39,468 nt of DNA from an uncultured Parvularculaceae bacterium (lineage in GTDB: Bacteria > Pseudomonadota > Alphaproteobacteria > Caulobacterales > Parvularculaceae), in NCBI GenBank assembly GCA_938010655.1, contig CALLVA010000174.1:1-39468 (forward strand). The letters are read 5' to 3'. The notes under the pieces were generated by a model. That model did no database searches and was not told where the DNA came from. It was given only the letters and a program-made list of their open reading frames with translations. Shown here in pieces: positions 19,740-29,371 of this stretch (position 1 is its first letter; every line of letters begins with the position of its first letter). The translations under genes were made by a program, and so were the position numbers.

Positions 19740-20972
19740 TTACTTCTTCGCACGCCAGTCTTCGAGCACTTTGTGAGCCGTTTCGCGACCACCGATCCCG
19801 AAGGCCAAGCCAGCGGCTAGCGCGGCAGCAGCCATGGACAGACCAAAGGCTAGGAACACAATGTCATCACCAAGACCCATTTCACGAAGACCCATCGCAG
19901 AAACAAGAATGATAATCCCGTATTGTGCGATCGTCGCCATAAGCTCTGATTGAGCGCCGCCACTTTGACGGATCAAGTTTGAGACAAAGCGGGCAACGAA
20001 GATGCCGACGAGAATGAACACAGCACCAAGCAAGATGCGGCCAGCAATTTCCAATACGCTATTCAGAATAAGCGAGATTTGCTCAAACTGAAGAAGCTTT
20101 GTGGCTTCGATCAATCCAAACACGATGATCAAGACCATCACACCATTGGCAACCATGTTAGTGGCTGAAAAGGAGGAAGCCGAAACAGCTTGCTTGCTGT
20201 CTTTCACATTATCCATCGCAGCAGAAGTGGCTGAGAATCCGAAGGATGACCAAATATTGTCAAACCCGGTTGCGGCCAAAACACTCGCAATAATCGACTT
20301 CGCCGCTTTACCAATCAGGAAAGCCAACAATAAGACGACACTCGCAGCAAAGATATTTGGAATTGCTGCCATTACACGTTGCAACATTTCTGTTGCTGGC
20401 GTTGTCACGGCATCGATTGCAAGCGTATCAAGACCCGCAATCACAGAAGGGATCAAGATCAACGCAAAAACAACCATACCAACAGCTTTCGCGATTGCAG
20501 GGCCTTTGACGACATCGCCCATACCGCCCTTTGCCGCAGCAACATCAATCGGTGCTGCTTCAAGCAAGCTCTGAATAGCCCGCTTGGCAATTGTCGCGAT
20601 CAACGCACCAATACCGATAATAAAGGCGGCACCAATGATACGTGGCAGATAGGAAAGGACCGTATTGATCATATTTTCCAACGGACGCGCAGCTTCACTT
20701 AAGTTTAGCTTTGCCAAAATCATCGGCAATGCGACCAAAATAATGATCCAGAAAATCGCTTTACCTAACGAATTGCCCAGCATTTTGCGGTCTTTTACGG
20801 CTTGTGGTGTTCTTTTTTCGCCTTTTTTTGCGCCTACTCTTTGAACGCCTTTGCGGACAGCCATAGAGGCAATTTTCGCGATAATATAGGCGACAATCCC
20901 GATCAGGACTGCAGCAGCAAGGTCTGGCAAAAACGCTAATGTATCTTGCCATAGATTTTCTAATTGTTGCAT
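19740..20972 (-). CDS. mechanosensitive ion channel-related protein (CmpX-like, conserved TM-helix repeats)
   Basis: Repeated TM segments of the type LPRIIGAAFIIGIGALIATIAKRAIQ / IPNIFAASVVLLLAFLIGKAAKSI / ILLGAVFILVGIFVARFVSNLI; C-terminal LAFGIGGRETAHKVLEDW. Confidence 0.82.
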   Translation of the reverse strand: MQQLENLWQDTLAFLPDLAAAVLIGIVAYIIAKIASMAVRKGVQRVGAKKGEKRTPQAVKDRKMLGNSLGKAIFWIIILVALPMILAKLNLSEAARPLENMINTVLSYLPRIIGAAFIIGIGALIATIAKRAIQSLLEAAPIDVAAAKGGMGDVVKGPAIAKAVGMVVFALILIPSVIAGLDTLAIDAVTTPATEMLQRVMAAIPNIFAASVVLLLAFLIGKAAKSIIASVLAATGFDNIWSSFGFSATSAAMDNVKDSKQAVSASSFSATNMVANGVMVLIIVFGLIEATKLLQFEQISLILNSVLEIAGRILLGAVFILVGIFVARFVSNLIRQSGGAQSELMATIAQYGIIILVSAMGLREMGLGDDIVFLAFGLSMAAAALAAGLAFGIGGRETAHKVLEDWRAKK

Positions 20973-21274
20973 TGATCTCTCATTTGGTCCGATGTTGAAA
21001 TATCTGATACCCGAGTGGACCCCTCAATCCCGGAATATCAGCGAAGTTTGAGTTCATCTCTTATCGAGAAATATCCATATCTCTCGAAAGTTCCCAAAAA
21101 GACTGGAAATCGACTAACTTAAAACCGCTACTAGATGAGACGGCGTCAGGATCAACGTTGCTTAAAACACAGGCGCAACGACAATCTTCACGTCGATGAA
21201 CCAGAGTTAACAAATATTCATGCCATTGGCAAGTGTTTTTGCGGACTACCTGTCAAGTTATTGAAATAAATACC

Positions 21275-21952
21275 TTAAAAACGGCTATCTGTTTGCCCAA
21301 ATGGTAAATATCGGTAATGGCCGGTCACGGGCCAGCTAAAAAGCACGGGCTCTAATTGTGGGGTTCCAGCTATATGATGAACGATCATCGGTTGACCATT
21401 AGGGGCTTTCTGCGAGGAGACGATGCCGATATGGGGAATGAAGCGACCGCCTTTTGGGCCCACATTCCACGTCACCAAATCCCCCACCTGATAATCCGCA
21501 GCATTTTGCGTCACGCGCAGGGATTGGCCATTGCGTTTAAAAAACACCCGCAAATTCGGCACTCGCCGATGATCAATATTGCTGTCAGGCCGAGACAAAC
21601 CCCAATTTTTCGGATAGGCGGCAAAGTCTTTTTTCATGTCTTCATGAACACGGGATTGTAAATCTATTCCCACACCCCGATAGGCTCGAATGATCACATC
21701 CGTACACACGCCTTGAGTTTCGGGGACATCTCCAAACGGATAATCCAAGCGGACATAAGCTCCGTTATACAAACGGTCTGGACGCAGATTATCGAGAGCG
21801 GCGTCGGCGAGGCGTTGATTCAAAGGCGCGTCTTGCGCCGATGCAGGGGCGAGCAGCATGATCATGCTCAGCATACAGACCCAAAGAAGCGAAAATTTTT
21901 GGCGATAATGAGTCAAAGAAAACCCTTCTGGCAATTTGCATGTGCATTCCAA
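21275..21952 (-). CDS. DUF1287 family secreted protein
   Basis: Signal peptide; GVCTDVIIRAYRGVGIDLQSRVHEDM...DSNIDHRRVPNLRVFFKR and HIGIVSS match DUF1287 features. Confidence 0.88.
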   Translation of the reverse strand: MECTCKLPEGFSLTHYRQKFSLLWVCMLSMIMLLAPASAQDAPLNQRLADAALDNLRPDRLYNGAYVRLDYPFGDVPETQGVCTDVIIRAYRGVGIDLQSRVHEDMKKDFAAYPKNWGLSRPDSNIDHRRVPNLRVFFKRNGQSLRVTQNAADYQVGDLVTWNVGPKGGRFIPHIGIVSSQKAPNGQPMIVHHIAGTPQLEPVLFSWPVTGHYRYLPFGQTDSRF

Positions 21953-22006
21953 TGATACGCCATGACGCCGCCAAAAGGGCTAAATTTTTTGTAAATTATC
22001 AGACAG

Positions 22007-22480
22007 CTATGAAACTGGTGCTACGACCAGAACTGTTCCTTTCACTTCTCTAATTTCCAATGCCGCTCCCTTAAGCACACTAAGTGCAGGGTCCGCCTCG
22101 GCAGACCATACTGTATCGCCTAAGCGGACGCGGCCTGTACCACCAGAAAAGTCTTCATCCGCCACAACGCGCTTGCCCACTTTTTGAGCGCCCCGCTCAT
22201 TGAGGTTCACTTTATCCGTCTTCTCATTGTTCACCCAGGCTTTGGCATAAGGGGTCGCAAAAATCGTCAGTAAAATTGTGATCCCGGCAAACAGAAATAA
22301 TTGCAGCTGCCAATTCCCATCAAAGGGCCCAAGGTCGAAAAACCCAGTGATAAAGGCCGCGACAGCAGGCCACAAAATATAAGTCGTGCCCGTCACAATT
22401 TCACCGATCAGCAAAACGGTTCCCAACACCCACCAATACCAAAACGGCATTTCAGCCATCATTGTTATAAAACTATCCAT
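22007..22480 (-). CDS. NfeD family membrane protein
   Basis: N-terminal TMs and C-terminal OB-like region (RVRLGDTVWSAEADPALSVLKGAALEIREVKGTVLVV), next to an SPFH gene. Confidence 0.88.
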   Translation of the reverse strand: MDSFITMMAEMPFWYWWVLGTVLLIGEIVTGTTYILWPAVAAFITGFFDLGPFDGNWQLQLFLFAGITILLTIFATPYAKAWVNNEKTDKVNLNERGAQKVGKRVVADEDFSGGTGRVRLGDTVWSAEADPALSVLKGAALEIREVKGTVLVVAPVS

Positions 22481-22554
22481 GATCCCTCCAAAACTTTGAT
22501 GGATTGGCCCTCTTATCTTTTGAGGACCAATCCCAATATTGAGCTAACCTACAT

Positions 22555-23535
22555 TTAAGCGCGCGGCACAGATGTGGTCGGCTTTGGCGGATTGTCTTTA
22601 AAGACTTCTTGCGTGATTTGTCCCAAGCCCCCAAGAGAGCCAACCAAGCCGGACATTTCCGCCGGGACAATCACCATTTTTTGCTGTGGTGATAATGCCA
22701 ATTTTTCAAAGGCTGTCACATATTGCTGCGCAACAAAATAGTTGATCGCTTGCACATCCCCTTTGGCAATCGCTTCAGACACCATCGCGGTCGCTTTTGC
22801 TTCAGCTTCCGCCTCGCGTTCGCGCGCTTCGGCATCCCGGAAAGCCGCTTCTTTATCACCTTCAGCTTCAAGAATACGCGCTGCTTTATCCCCTTGCGCA
22901 GAAAGGATCGCAGATTGCTTTTCCCCTTCAGAGCGCAAAATCGCAGATTGTTTTTCGCCTTCTGCCGTCAAAATTTCGGCCCGTTTCAATCGCTCAGCCT
23001 TCATTTGCCGTGCCATAGCTTCCGTAATATCGCTTGGCGGGGAAAGATCTTTAATTTCCACTCGTGTCACTTTGACACCCCAAGGGTTCGTCGCCGCATC
23101 AATCACGCGCAAGAGGCGTTCATTGATTTCGTCTCTATTTGAAAGGGTTTCGTCCAAATCCAAAGAACCGATCACGGTTCTAACATTGGTCATCGCCAAA
23201 TTGGTGATCGCCCGGTTCAAGTCTGAAACTTCATAGGCCGCTGCTGCCGCATCCATAATTTGGATAAAAGCCACCGCATCCGCAAACACCATGGCGTTGT
23301 CTCTTGTGATCACTTCTTGGGACGGAATATCGATCACTTGCTCCATCATATTTAATTTGCGACCCACTTTATCAACAAAAGGGACAAGCAAATGCAGGCC
23401 GGGCTTGAGGGTTTTCGTATATCGACCAAACCGCTCCACAGTGAATTGAAACCCCTGGGGGACAACTTTGATGGTCGAGCCAACAATAAAGAGCCCTAAA
23501 GCCACAACAATGAGTGCAAAAAAACCTAATTCCAT
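22555..23535 (-). CDS. SPFH/Band 7 stomatin-like protein (QmcA type)
   Basis: IKVVPQGFQFTVERFGRYTKTLKPGLHLLVPF plus the EGEKQSAILRSEGEKQSAIL repeat typical of the family. Confidence 0.93.
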   Translation of the reverse strand: MELGFFALIVVALGLFIVGSTIKVVPQGFQFTVERFGRYTKTLKPGLHLLVPFVDKVGRKLNMMEQVIDIPSQEVITRDNAMVFADAVAFIQIMDAAAAAYEVSDLNRAITNLAMTNVRTVIGSLDLDETLSNRDEINERLLRVIDAATNPWGVKVTRVEIKDLSPPSDITEAMARQMKAERLKRAEILTAEGEKQSAILRSEGEKQSAILSAQGDKAARILEAEGDKEAAFRDAEAREREAEAEAKATAMVSEAIAKGDVQAINYFVAQQYVTAFEKLALSPQQKMVIVPAEMSGLVGSLGGLGQITQEVFKDNPPKPTTSVPRA

Positions 23536-23797
23536 AATCTATTCCCTTCTTTTCTCTATTTTTCTTATATCGTGACGAAAAGATAAATTTTCGAGACTTG
23601 AAAATTGCCGCCTTCATACCGTGGAGGGCAAAAAGGGCTGATTTGTAGAAATTTGCGTTAGAATTTGCCCCGTCATGGTTAATGATCCATGAAATTTTGG
23701 GTTTTGGGCGCCATCCGCGCCAGTTTGGCGCATGGTTGCAATGTGTTAACAGCAGGTTAAACTAAGCATATTGGGACGATAATGCAGGGTTGGGATC

Positions 23798-25753
23798 ATG
23801 AGTTCGATGAGTAAATTGGCAATTTTAGTCAGTGGTTTGGGCTTGGCTTCTTTATGTGGTCTGACATCGCTATTTGCTATGACGCAAAGTGAAGACGCCC
23901 CCCTATCTTCCGAACAATCGGCACCTGACCTCAGCACAACAGATCAATCTTTTGAGCAGCTTACGGACGTTTTAACAGAAGAAGATATTTTCGCCCCGCC
24001 CCGGATTATCTCTTCCCCCATGGACCCTGTCATCCTCAATAAGCTCAATCAGGCCGCAGATAGTTTTGAACAACGTGACCCTTTGGAATATATGGATCGC
24101 ATTCCACCTGCTCGAAATACGGGATTAGAATGGAATATCTACGCGACTGAATGGTCCGAAGCAGAAGAACAAGGCTATGAAGCTTTTGTTATTGGACTTG
24201 GTCGTACAGATTGCTCCTCTCTTGATGCCTGCCTCACTAATGAAGCAAATCCCTTTCGAGACACCGATGACGAAGATGAAATTTATTACGGGGATTGCGC
24301 CGATATGGCCTATTTCCTGCGCGGATATTATGCATGGAAACGCGGCCTTCCCTTTTCTTACCAACACCTCCTCGCCTCAGCCGCTGGCAAAAAAGAAGAC
24401 CTTCGATATTCTGAAAAAGGCAATATCATCACAGGGCGGCGTGATGTTACCGGGCAAATCAAAAATGCCCCGGAATTTTTAAAACGTATCGGGCAAGAAG
24501 TTTCCACCGCAATGTTCCGTACACACCCCGAAACAGGGACACAAGGCACATTTGACGATTTCTATCCCGTGGCCATTGAGCGCGCACATGTTGTGCCCGG
24601 CAGCATTGCCTATGATGTTTTTGGGCATGTTGGGTTGGTTTTCGAATTAGAAGATGATGGACGCGTGCAAATTTTTGCCTCGCATCCTGATTTTTCAGTC
24701 ACACGATCTTTATACGGCGCAAATTTTATGCGCACTGGTCCTGATTTTGGCGGGGGCTTAAAGGCTTGGCGACCTATCAAAATTGTTGGCGCGCGGCAAA
24801 AGTCTGACGGCACCTATAAAGGCGGCAAAATTGTTGCGACAAAAAACGAAGACCTGCCCGGCTTCGCCATGACCCAATATTTGGGCAATGTGCCGGATGA
24901 AAATGGGGATTGGTCTTTAGGGGAATTTCAATATCAGGGCCGCACCATTGATTATTATGATTATGTGCGGAAAAATCTTGCCGTAAAAGGGTATGCCGCC
25001 AACCCTGTTCGCGAGACCCGTCATGCGGTGCGCGCTTTATGTGGTGATCTGCAAGCGCGGCGCTTCGCGGTGAACCGCGCTGTCTATTCCAAAGTTCACT
25101 TGAAGCCTCATCCCGGCGTCTTGCCCCCGAATATTTATGGGACCTATGGCACTTGGGAAGCTTATTCTACACCATCGAGAGATGCGCGTTTGAAAACGAG
25201 TTTTGTCGAACTTCGCAAAATGGTGCAAAGCCAACTCACCAAAGTTGCGGAAGGCGCGCCTGATCTTGTTTATGGCGGCGGAGACTTGGCGGCTGATTTG
25301 GCCGATGTGATTGAAGAAGAGCAACTTGCTTGCAAGATCACTTATGGTCGATCAGATGGTAGCACTGTTGTGATGAATATGACTCATATTATCCCGCGTT
25401 TATTCGATCTTTCCTTCGACCCGTATCATTGCCCAGAACGGCGTTGGGGCGCGACAGGTGTTGAGCTTTCATCTTGTGAAGAAACGCCTGACAAGAAATA
25501 TGCTTATGAGCAACAACAATGGCTGCGCAATCAGGCCACTCGAACATATAATGTCAAAATGGGTTTCAAGATTGAGGAGTTACAGTCCCCCGCAAATGCC
25601 CCCGTTGAAAAAGGGGGCCTTGGGGCTGCGGAAGCGCCAGAGATTGAAATCCTGCCCCTCCTCAACCCATTGAGAACACCGCATCGGCAACACGACCCTG
25701 CCATGACCAATGAAATCACACGCAATATGCAAAATATTCTCACTGGCGAATAA
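23798..25753 (+). CDS. large secreted protein of unknown function, possible papain-fold (NlpC/P60- or transglutaminase-like) hydrolase
   Basis: Signal-peptide-like N-terminus; DCADMAYFLRGYY (candidate Cys), GHVGLVFELEDDGRVQIFASHPD (candidate His and polar residue). Confidence 0.6.
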   Translation: MSSMSKLAILVSGLGLASLCGLTSLFAMTQSEDAPLSSEQSAPDLSTTDQSFEQLTDVLTEEDIFAPPRIISSPMDPVILNKLNQAADSFEQRDPLEYMDRIPPARNTGLEWNIYATEWSEAEEQGYEAFVIGLGRTDCSSLDACLTNEANPFRDTDDEDEIYYGDCADMAYFLRGYYAWKRGLPFSYQHLLASAAGKKEDLRYSEKGNIITGRRDVTGQIKNAPEFLKRIGQEVSTAMFRTHPETGTQGTFDDFYPVAIERAHVVPGSIAYDVFGHVGLVFELEDDGRVQIFASHPDFSVTRSLYGANFMRTGPDFGGGLKAWRPIKIVGARQKSDGTYKGGKIVATKNEDLPGFAMTQYLGNVPDENGDWSLGEFQYQGRTIDYYDYVRKNLAVKGYAANPVRETRHAVRALCGDLQARRFAVNRAVYSKVHLKPHPGVLPPNIYGTYGTWEAYSTPSRDARLKTSFVELRKMVQSQLTKVAEGAPDLVYGGGDLAADLADVIEEEQLACKITYGRSDGSTVVMNMTHIIPRLFDLSFDPYHCPERRWGATGVELSSCEETPDKKYAYEQQQWLRNQATRTYNVKMGFKIEELQSPANAPVEKGGLGAAEAPEIEILPLLNPLRTPHRQHDPAMTNEITRNMQNILTGE

Positions 25754-25763
25754 TGAAAGGCTA

Positions 25764-26957
25764 TTAGACCTGCAGCCCTTTTGCAAAAACCCGTCGCTGG
25801 GCCCGCACCCACCAAATATCGATGCGGCGCAAGACGAGCGCCGCTGGCAAGGTGACGATTAAAAGCACCAAAATTGCCGCAAGCGTCGCCAAGCGATGTC
25901 CAAAATCTGGCTGCACGCTCATATAGGCCATGGCAGAAAAGGAACAAAGCAACGGCACATGGACGAGATAAATCGGGAAAGACATCTCGCCCAGAAACGC
26001 CCCAAAGCGACTTGAAAGAAGCCGCCAATTCGCCTGCGCCGCCAATATTAAAAGGAGGCCCGCGGAGAAAGAATTTACCATGATGATTTTCGGTAAGTCT
26101 TTACCCGGCAAATCCCCTAACCATTGATAGGCGCCGCCTTGTCCATCATATCCAAACCCATAGATCACCACTAAAATCATCCCGATACGGAGAGCTAACA
26201 CAGGTTTTAAGAGCCACCCCGCCCAGCCTCTGCCTTGGGCAAAAGCTAACAAAAGCCCCAGCAAAAACCCAAACATCCACCAATCCACCATCAACGCTGC
26301 AATAGTAGCTACGCCAAAGACAGCCAATACCAAGCGATCACTTTCCGCGCGAGACATGATCAGCCCCAAGCCATAAACCAAAAAGCTGCCATAGAGCTCT
26401 GCTCGCATCGTCCAGAGACTAGAATTTAAAACGCTGCCGCCTTCGAAAAACGGCATGATCACCCCATATTGCCAAAGATCACCAAGGCCGGGCCGCATGG
26501 CCTCATTGGTCATGCCAAAAGCATAATTTTTTAGCCAGGGCGATCCCGAAATAGCCCCCGCTCGCTCAAACGCCATTGCCCCAGACCAAAACAAAATCGC
26601 TGCCAATATGACGGATAAAAAGGCAGGCACCACCAATCGGCCAAACCGCCTGACAATGGCAAAAGAGACATCATAAGAGCTCTGTCGCTTCACTAAGGGC
26701 AGCGCCAAAACATAGCCAGAAAGCACAAAGAAAAATCCAACAGCCGCCCGGCCATTCACCACCCCATAAAGCGGCGTGTTTCTCACCAATCCCATCACCC
26801 CCGCATCAGGGGTGGCCTGATATATCGGAAAGTAAAACCCCAACATTAAATGATGCGCCACCACAAAAAGCGCAGCAAGCCCCCGCAAAGCCTCCAAATG
26901 AACAATTTTGCTTCTATTAGGCGAGAGGGTAGAAGGGGCCGTCACAAGGAACTCCAC
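25764..26957 (-). CDS. acyltransferase 3 family membrane protein
   Basis: HLEALRGLAALFVVAHH, GRAAVGFFFVLSGYVL, SFPIYLVHVPLL motifs. Confidence 0.92.
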   Translation of the reverse strand: MEFLVTAPSTLSPNRSKIVHLEALRGLAALFVVAHHLMLGFYFPIYQATPDAGVMGLVRNTPLYGVVNGRAAVGFFFVLSGYVLALPLVKRQSSYDVSFAIVRRFGRLVVPAFLSVILAAILFWSGAMAFERAGAISGSPWLKNYAFGMTNEAMRPGLGDLWQYGVIMPFFEGGSVLNSSLWTMRAELYGSFLVYGLGLIMSRAESDRLVLAVFGVATIAALMVDWWMFGFLLGLLLAFAQGRGWAGWLLKPVLALRIGMILVVIYGFGYDGQGGAYQWLGDLPGKDLPKIIMVNSFSAGLLLILAAQANWRLLSSRFGAFLGEMSFPIYLVHVPLLCSFSAMAYMSVQPDFGHRLATLAAILVLLIVTLPAALVLRRIDIWWVRAQRRVFAKGLQV

Positions 26958-27065
26958 ATAAAGAGTGCTTTTTGTACGGATGTTTTCCCCTTTAACTCAA
27001 GGGTTGTTATGATTTTGAGAGATCAGGCTTTTTGCTCGCTAAACACTTTGCCTGATATTTTCAGC

Positions 27066-28229
27066 TTAGTTTTTCAAAGGCGCAAAAAGCGTTTTGTGAT
27101 ATTTCAGCCACCAGCGATCCAGCCGCACAAAAGCGATTAGGAACGGCACACTCACCGCCGCTAATACAACAAAACTAATCAAACTCGCCACCCCATGTCC
27201 AACTTGATCAAATGTGGCTAAATATGCCAATGCGGCAAAGCTTCCTAATAATGGGATATGGATCAAATATAAGGGAAACGAAATTTCCCCAAGCCAGCGC
27301 CCCATTTGGCCACTTAATCCTGGTACGGTTTTATATTGGCTAAAGGACCAGAACACCATGGACGCGCCCAAAGTGATCGTCAAAATCACTTTGTTATAGC
27401 CATAAAAAGGGATGTAATAAAGCCAGCCATAAGCGCCGCCTTGACCCGCATATCCCAATAAATACAGCCCAATCAATAGACAAGGCCACACGGTCCAAGA
27501 AGGCGATTGTTGAGCTTGCCACTTTTGGCCGGCTCGCCCGCTGCGCAACCAGGCAATGAACATCCCAACCATAAAGCCGAGCATCCATGTATTCACGACA
27601 GTGACAGCAACCATCAGGACACACCACACTGCTATCGTGAGGCGTTTTGTAGAGGCAGAAACCATCAACATCGCCGCCCCAAAGACAACAAAACTGCCAT
27701 AGAGCTCTAATTGCATGGTCCAAAGATTGGTGTTCAAGGCACTATGACCAAACAAAAACGGACCGTAACTCCCATCTGCAATGACTTGCCAAGGGCCGGG
27801 CTGGGACGTTTCTAGCATCCCATCAAAAGCGTAATTGCCGAACCATTCTGATCCCGTTATCGCGGCGACAGTTTCAAACTTAAAAAGCCCAACCCAGAAC
27901 AAAATGGCGGCGATTAAAACGGATAGAAAAGCAGGCAATAATAAACGTACGAAACGCCGCGTCACAGCCATGGCACTGTCATAAGTGTCAATGCCACGAT
28001 TAAAGGTCCCAATCGTTAGGACATATCCCGATAAGACGAAAAAGAGCGCGACCGCCGCCTTACCATTGAGCATTAAAAAAAACGGGCTTTGATAGATTAA
28101 TGCCCCCATGCCTTCGCCTGCTTGATGAAGTGAAGGATAAAAAGACAATGTAAAATGATGCAAAACAACAATAATCGAGGCAATGCCCCGTAATGCTTCG
28201 AAATGCAAAATCCTACTAGAAGGCTTCAT
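27066..28229 (-). CDS. acyltransferase 3 family membrane protein (paralog of 25764-26957)
   Basis: HFEALRGIASIIVVLHH, GKAAVALFFVLSGYVL, SFPLYLIHIPLLGSFAALAY. Confidence 0.92.
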   Translation of the reverse strand: MKPSSRILHFEALRGIASIIVVLHHFTLSFYPSLHQAGEGMGALIYQSPFFLMLNGKAAVALFFVLSGYVLTIGTFNRGIDTYDSAMAVTRRFVRLLLPAFLSVLIAAILFWVGLFKFETVAAITGSEWFGNYAFDGMLETSQPGPWQVIADGSYGPFLFGHSALNTNLWTMQLELYGSFVVFGAAMLMVSASTKRLTIAVWCVLMVAVTVVNTWMLGFMVGMFIAWLRSGRAGQKWQAQQSPSWTVWPCLLIGLYLLGYAGQGGAYGWLYYIPFYGYNKVILTITLGASMVFWSFSQYKTVPGLSGQMGRWLGEISFPLYLIHIPLLGSFAALAYLATFDQVGHGVASLISFVVLAAVSVPFLIAFVRLDRWWLKYHKTLFAPLKN

Positions 28230-28467
28230 GATTAATTCACTGCAACTTTCTTGTGTCTAAGATTAAAGGTACTCTTATCAATCAGATTGTTCAACTGATG
28301 AAAATTCAGTTAACACCTATATCATTACTCAATCGAAACGAATTGCAAGTATTGCAAAATGTCAAACACGTCTCCTTCTATATTTAAGCAAATTTTACAC
28401 CAGAATTGTGCATTGATCTTTGCGCGCTTGCGCCTATCTTCTGAACATAGATCAAAGGAGTATCGGC

Positions 28468-28668
28468 ATGTCAGGCATCGTATTTTTTCTTATCCCAATC
28501 GCCATGCTCGCAACGGCGGTCATTTTGGGGGTGGGTATATATTCCCTCGCCAAAGGCGGCTCCTTCAACAAGAAGAACGGCAATAAATTGATGGTCTGGC
28601 GTGTCGGGGCGCAAGCCATTGCGATAGCATTAATGATGTTATTCCTGGCCCTGATCGGCGCAAAATAA
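28468..28668 (+). CDS. twin-transmembrane HIG1-domain-like small protein
   Basis: Two TM segments around SLAKGGSFNKKNGNKLMVWRVGAQAIAIALM; AAAGGAG ribosome-binding site just upstream. Confidence 0.8.
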   Translation: MSGIVFFLIPIAMLATAVILGVGIYSLAKGGSFNKKNGNKLMVWRVGAQAIAIALMMLFLALIGAK

Positions 28669-29256
28669 ATGGTCACCCTCAACAAGATCTACACCAAGAC
28701 AGGAGATGGCGGCGAAACAGGGCTTGTGACAGGCGACCGTATTGCCAAAACCAGCCCTCGGATTGAGGCCATTGGCGCTGTCGATGAACTCAATGCGAGC
28801 ATTGGTATGGCCAGAGCGGCGGTTCTCTCCCCTGCCTTGGATGAAGAACTTGCGCGTGTTCAAAATGACCTCTTTGACCTTGGGGCAGATCTGGCCACGC
28901 CGGGGGAGATTCCTGGTGAGGATGGAAAAGACATGGCGCTGCGCCTTGCGCCAGAACAAGCCACAAGACTTGAAGAAGCGATTGATGCTTTAACCGCAGA
29001 GATGCCGCCTCTTAAATCTTTCATTTTGCCCGCCGGCAAAGGCGGGGCCGCCCCGCTTCACCTCGCCAGAGCCATTGCGCGGCGCGCTGAACGTCGCGTT
29101 TGGGCTTTAGCGGATGAGACCACCCCACCAGCCCAACATATTATGACATATCTTAACCGTCTGTCCGATTATCTCTTCACCGCCTCACGAAAAGCCGCCA
29201 GAGATAATGGCGGCGAGGTGACATGGGTGCCCGGCAATAATAGAAATGCAGATTAA
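28669..29256 (+). CDS. cob(I)yrinic acid a,c-diamide adenosyltransferase (PduO type)
   Basis: NKIYTKTGDGGETGLVTGDRIAKTSPRIEAIGAVDELNA and ARAIARRAERRVWAL ... YLNRLSDYLFTASR. Confidence 0.95.
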   Translation: MVTLNKIYTKTGDGGETGLVTGDRIAKTSPRIEAIGAVDELNASIGMARAAVLSPALDEELARVQNDLFDLGADLATPGEIPGEDGKDMALRLAPEQATRLEEAIDALTAEMPPLKSFILPAGKGGAAPLHLARAIARRAERRVWALADETTPPAQHIMTYLNRLSDYLFTASRKAARDNGGEVTWVPGNNRNAD

Positions 29257-29371
29257 TATGCCATCGCAGCAGACTGCATTTAGGTATTGCGGTGCGACTT
29301 TGAGTAGCTAAAAAGATATTTAATACATGTGTGACAGCGCTTTTGCGCTTACCCAGAAGGAGAATTTGCCC

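Noticed and set aside
20101-20574. 157-aa plus-strand ORF antisense to the channel gene
   Set aside because: Shadow ORF; the opposite strand encodes conserved TM-helix repeats.
22742-23236. 164-aa plus-strand ORF within the SPFH gene (Ala/Ser/Arg-rich repeats)
   Set aside because: Its repetitive look is the reverse reading of the EGEKQSAIL repeats of the SPFH protein.
23726-23741. Possible sigma-54 element TGGCGCATGGTTGCAA upstream of the gene at 23798
   Set aside because: GG-GC spacing is N9, one short of the N10 required, and it overlaps a palindrome.
25531-26028. 165-aa minus-strand ORF spanning the junction of two genes
   Set aside because: Overlaps both the secreted unknown protein (opposite strand) and the acyltransferase 3'-end; low-complexity artefact.
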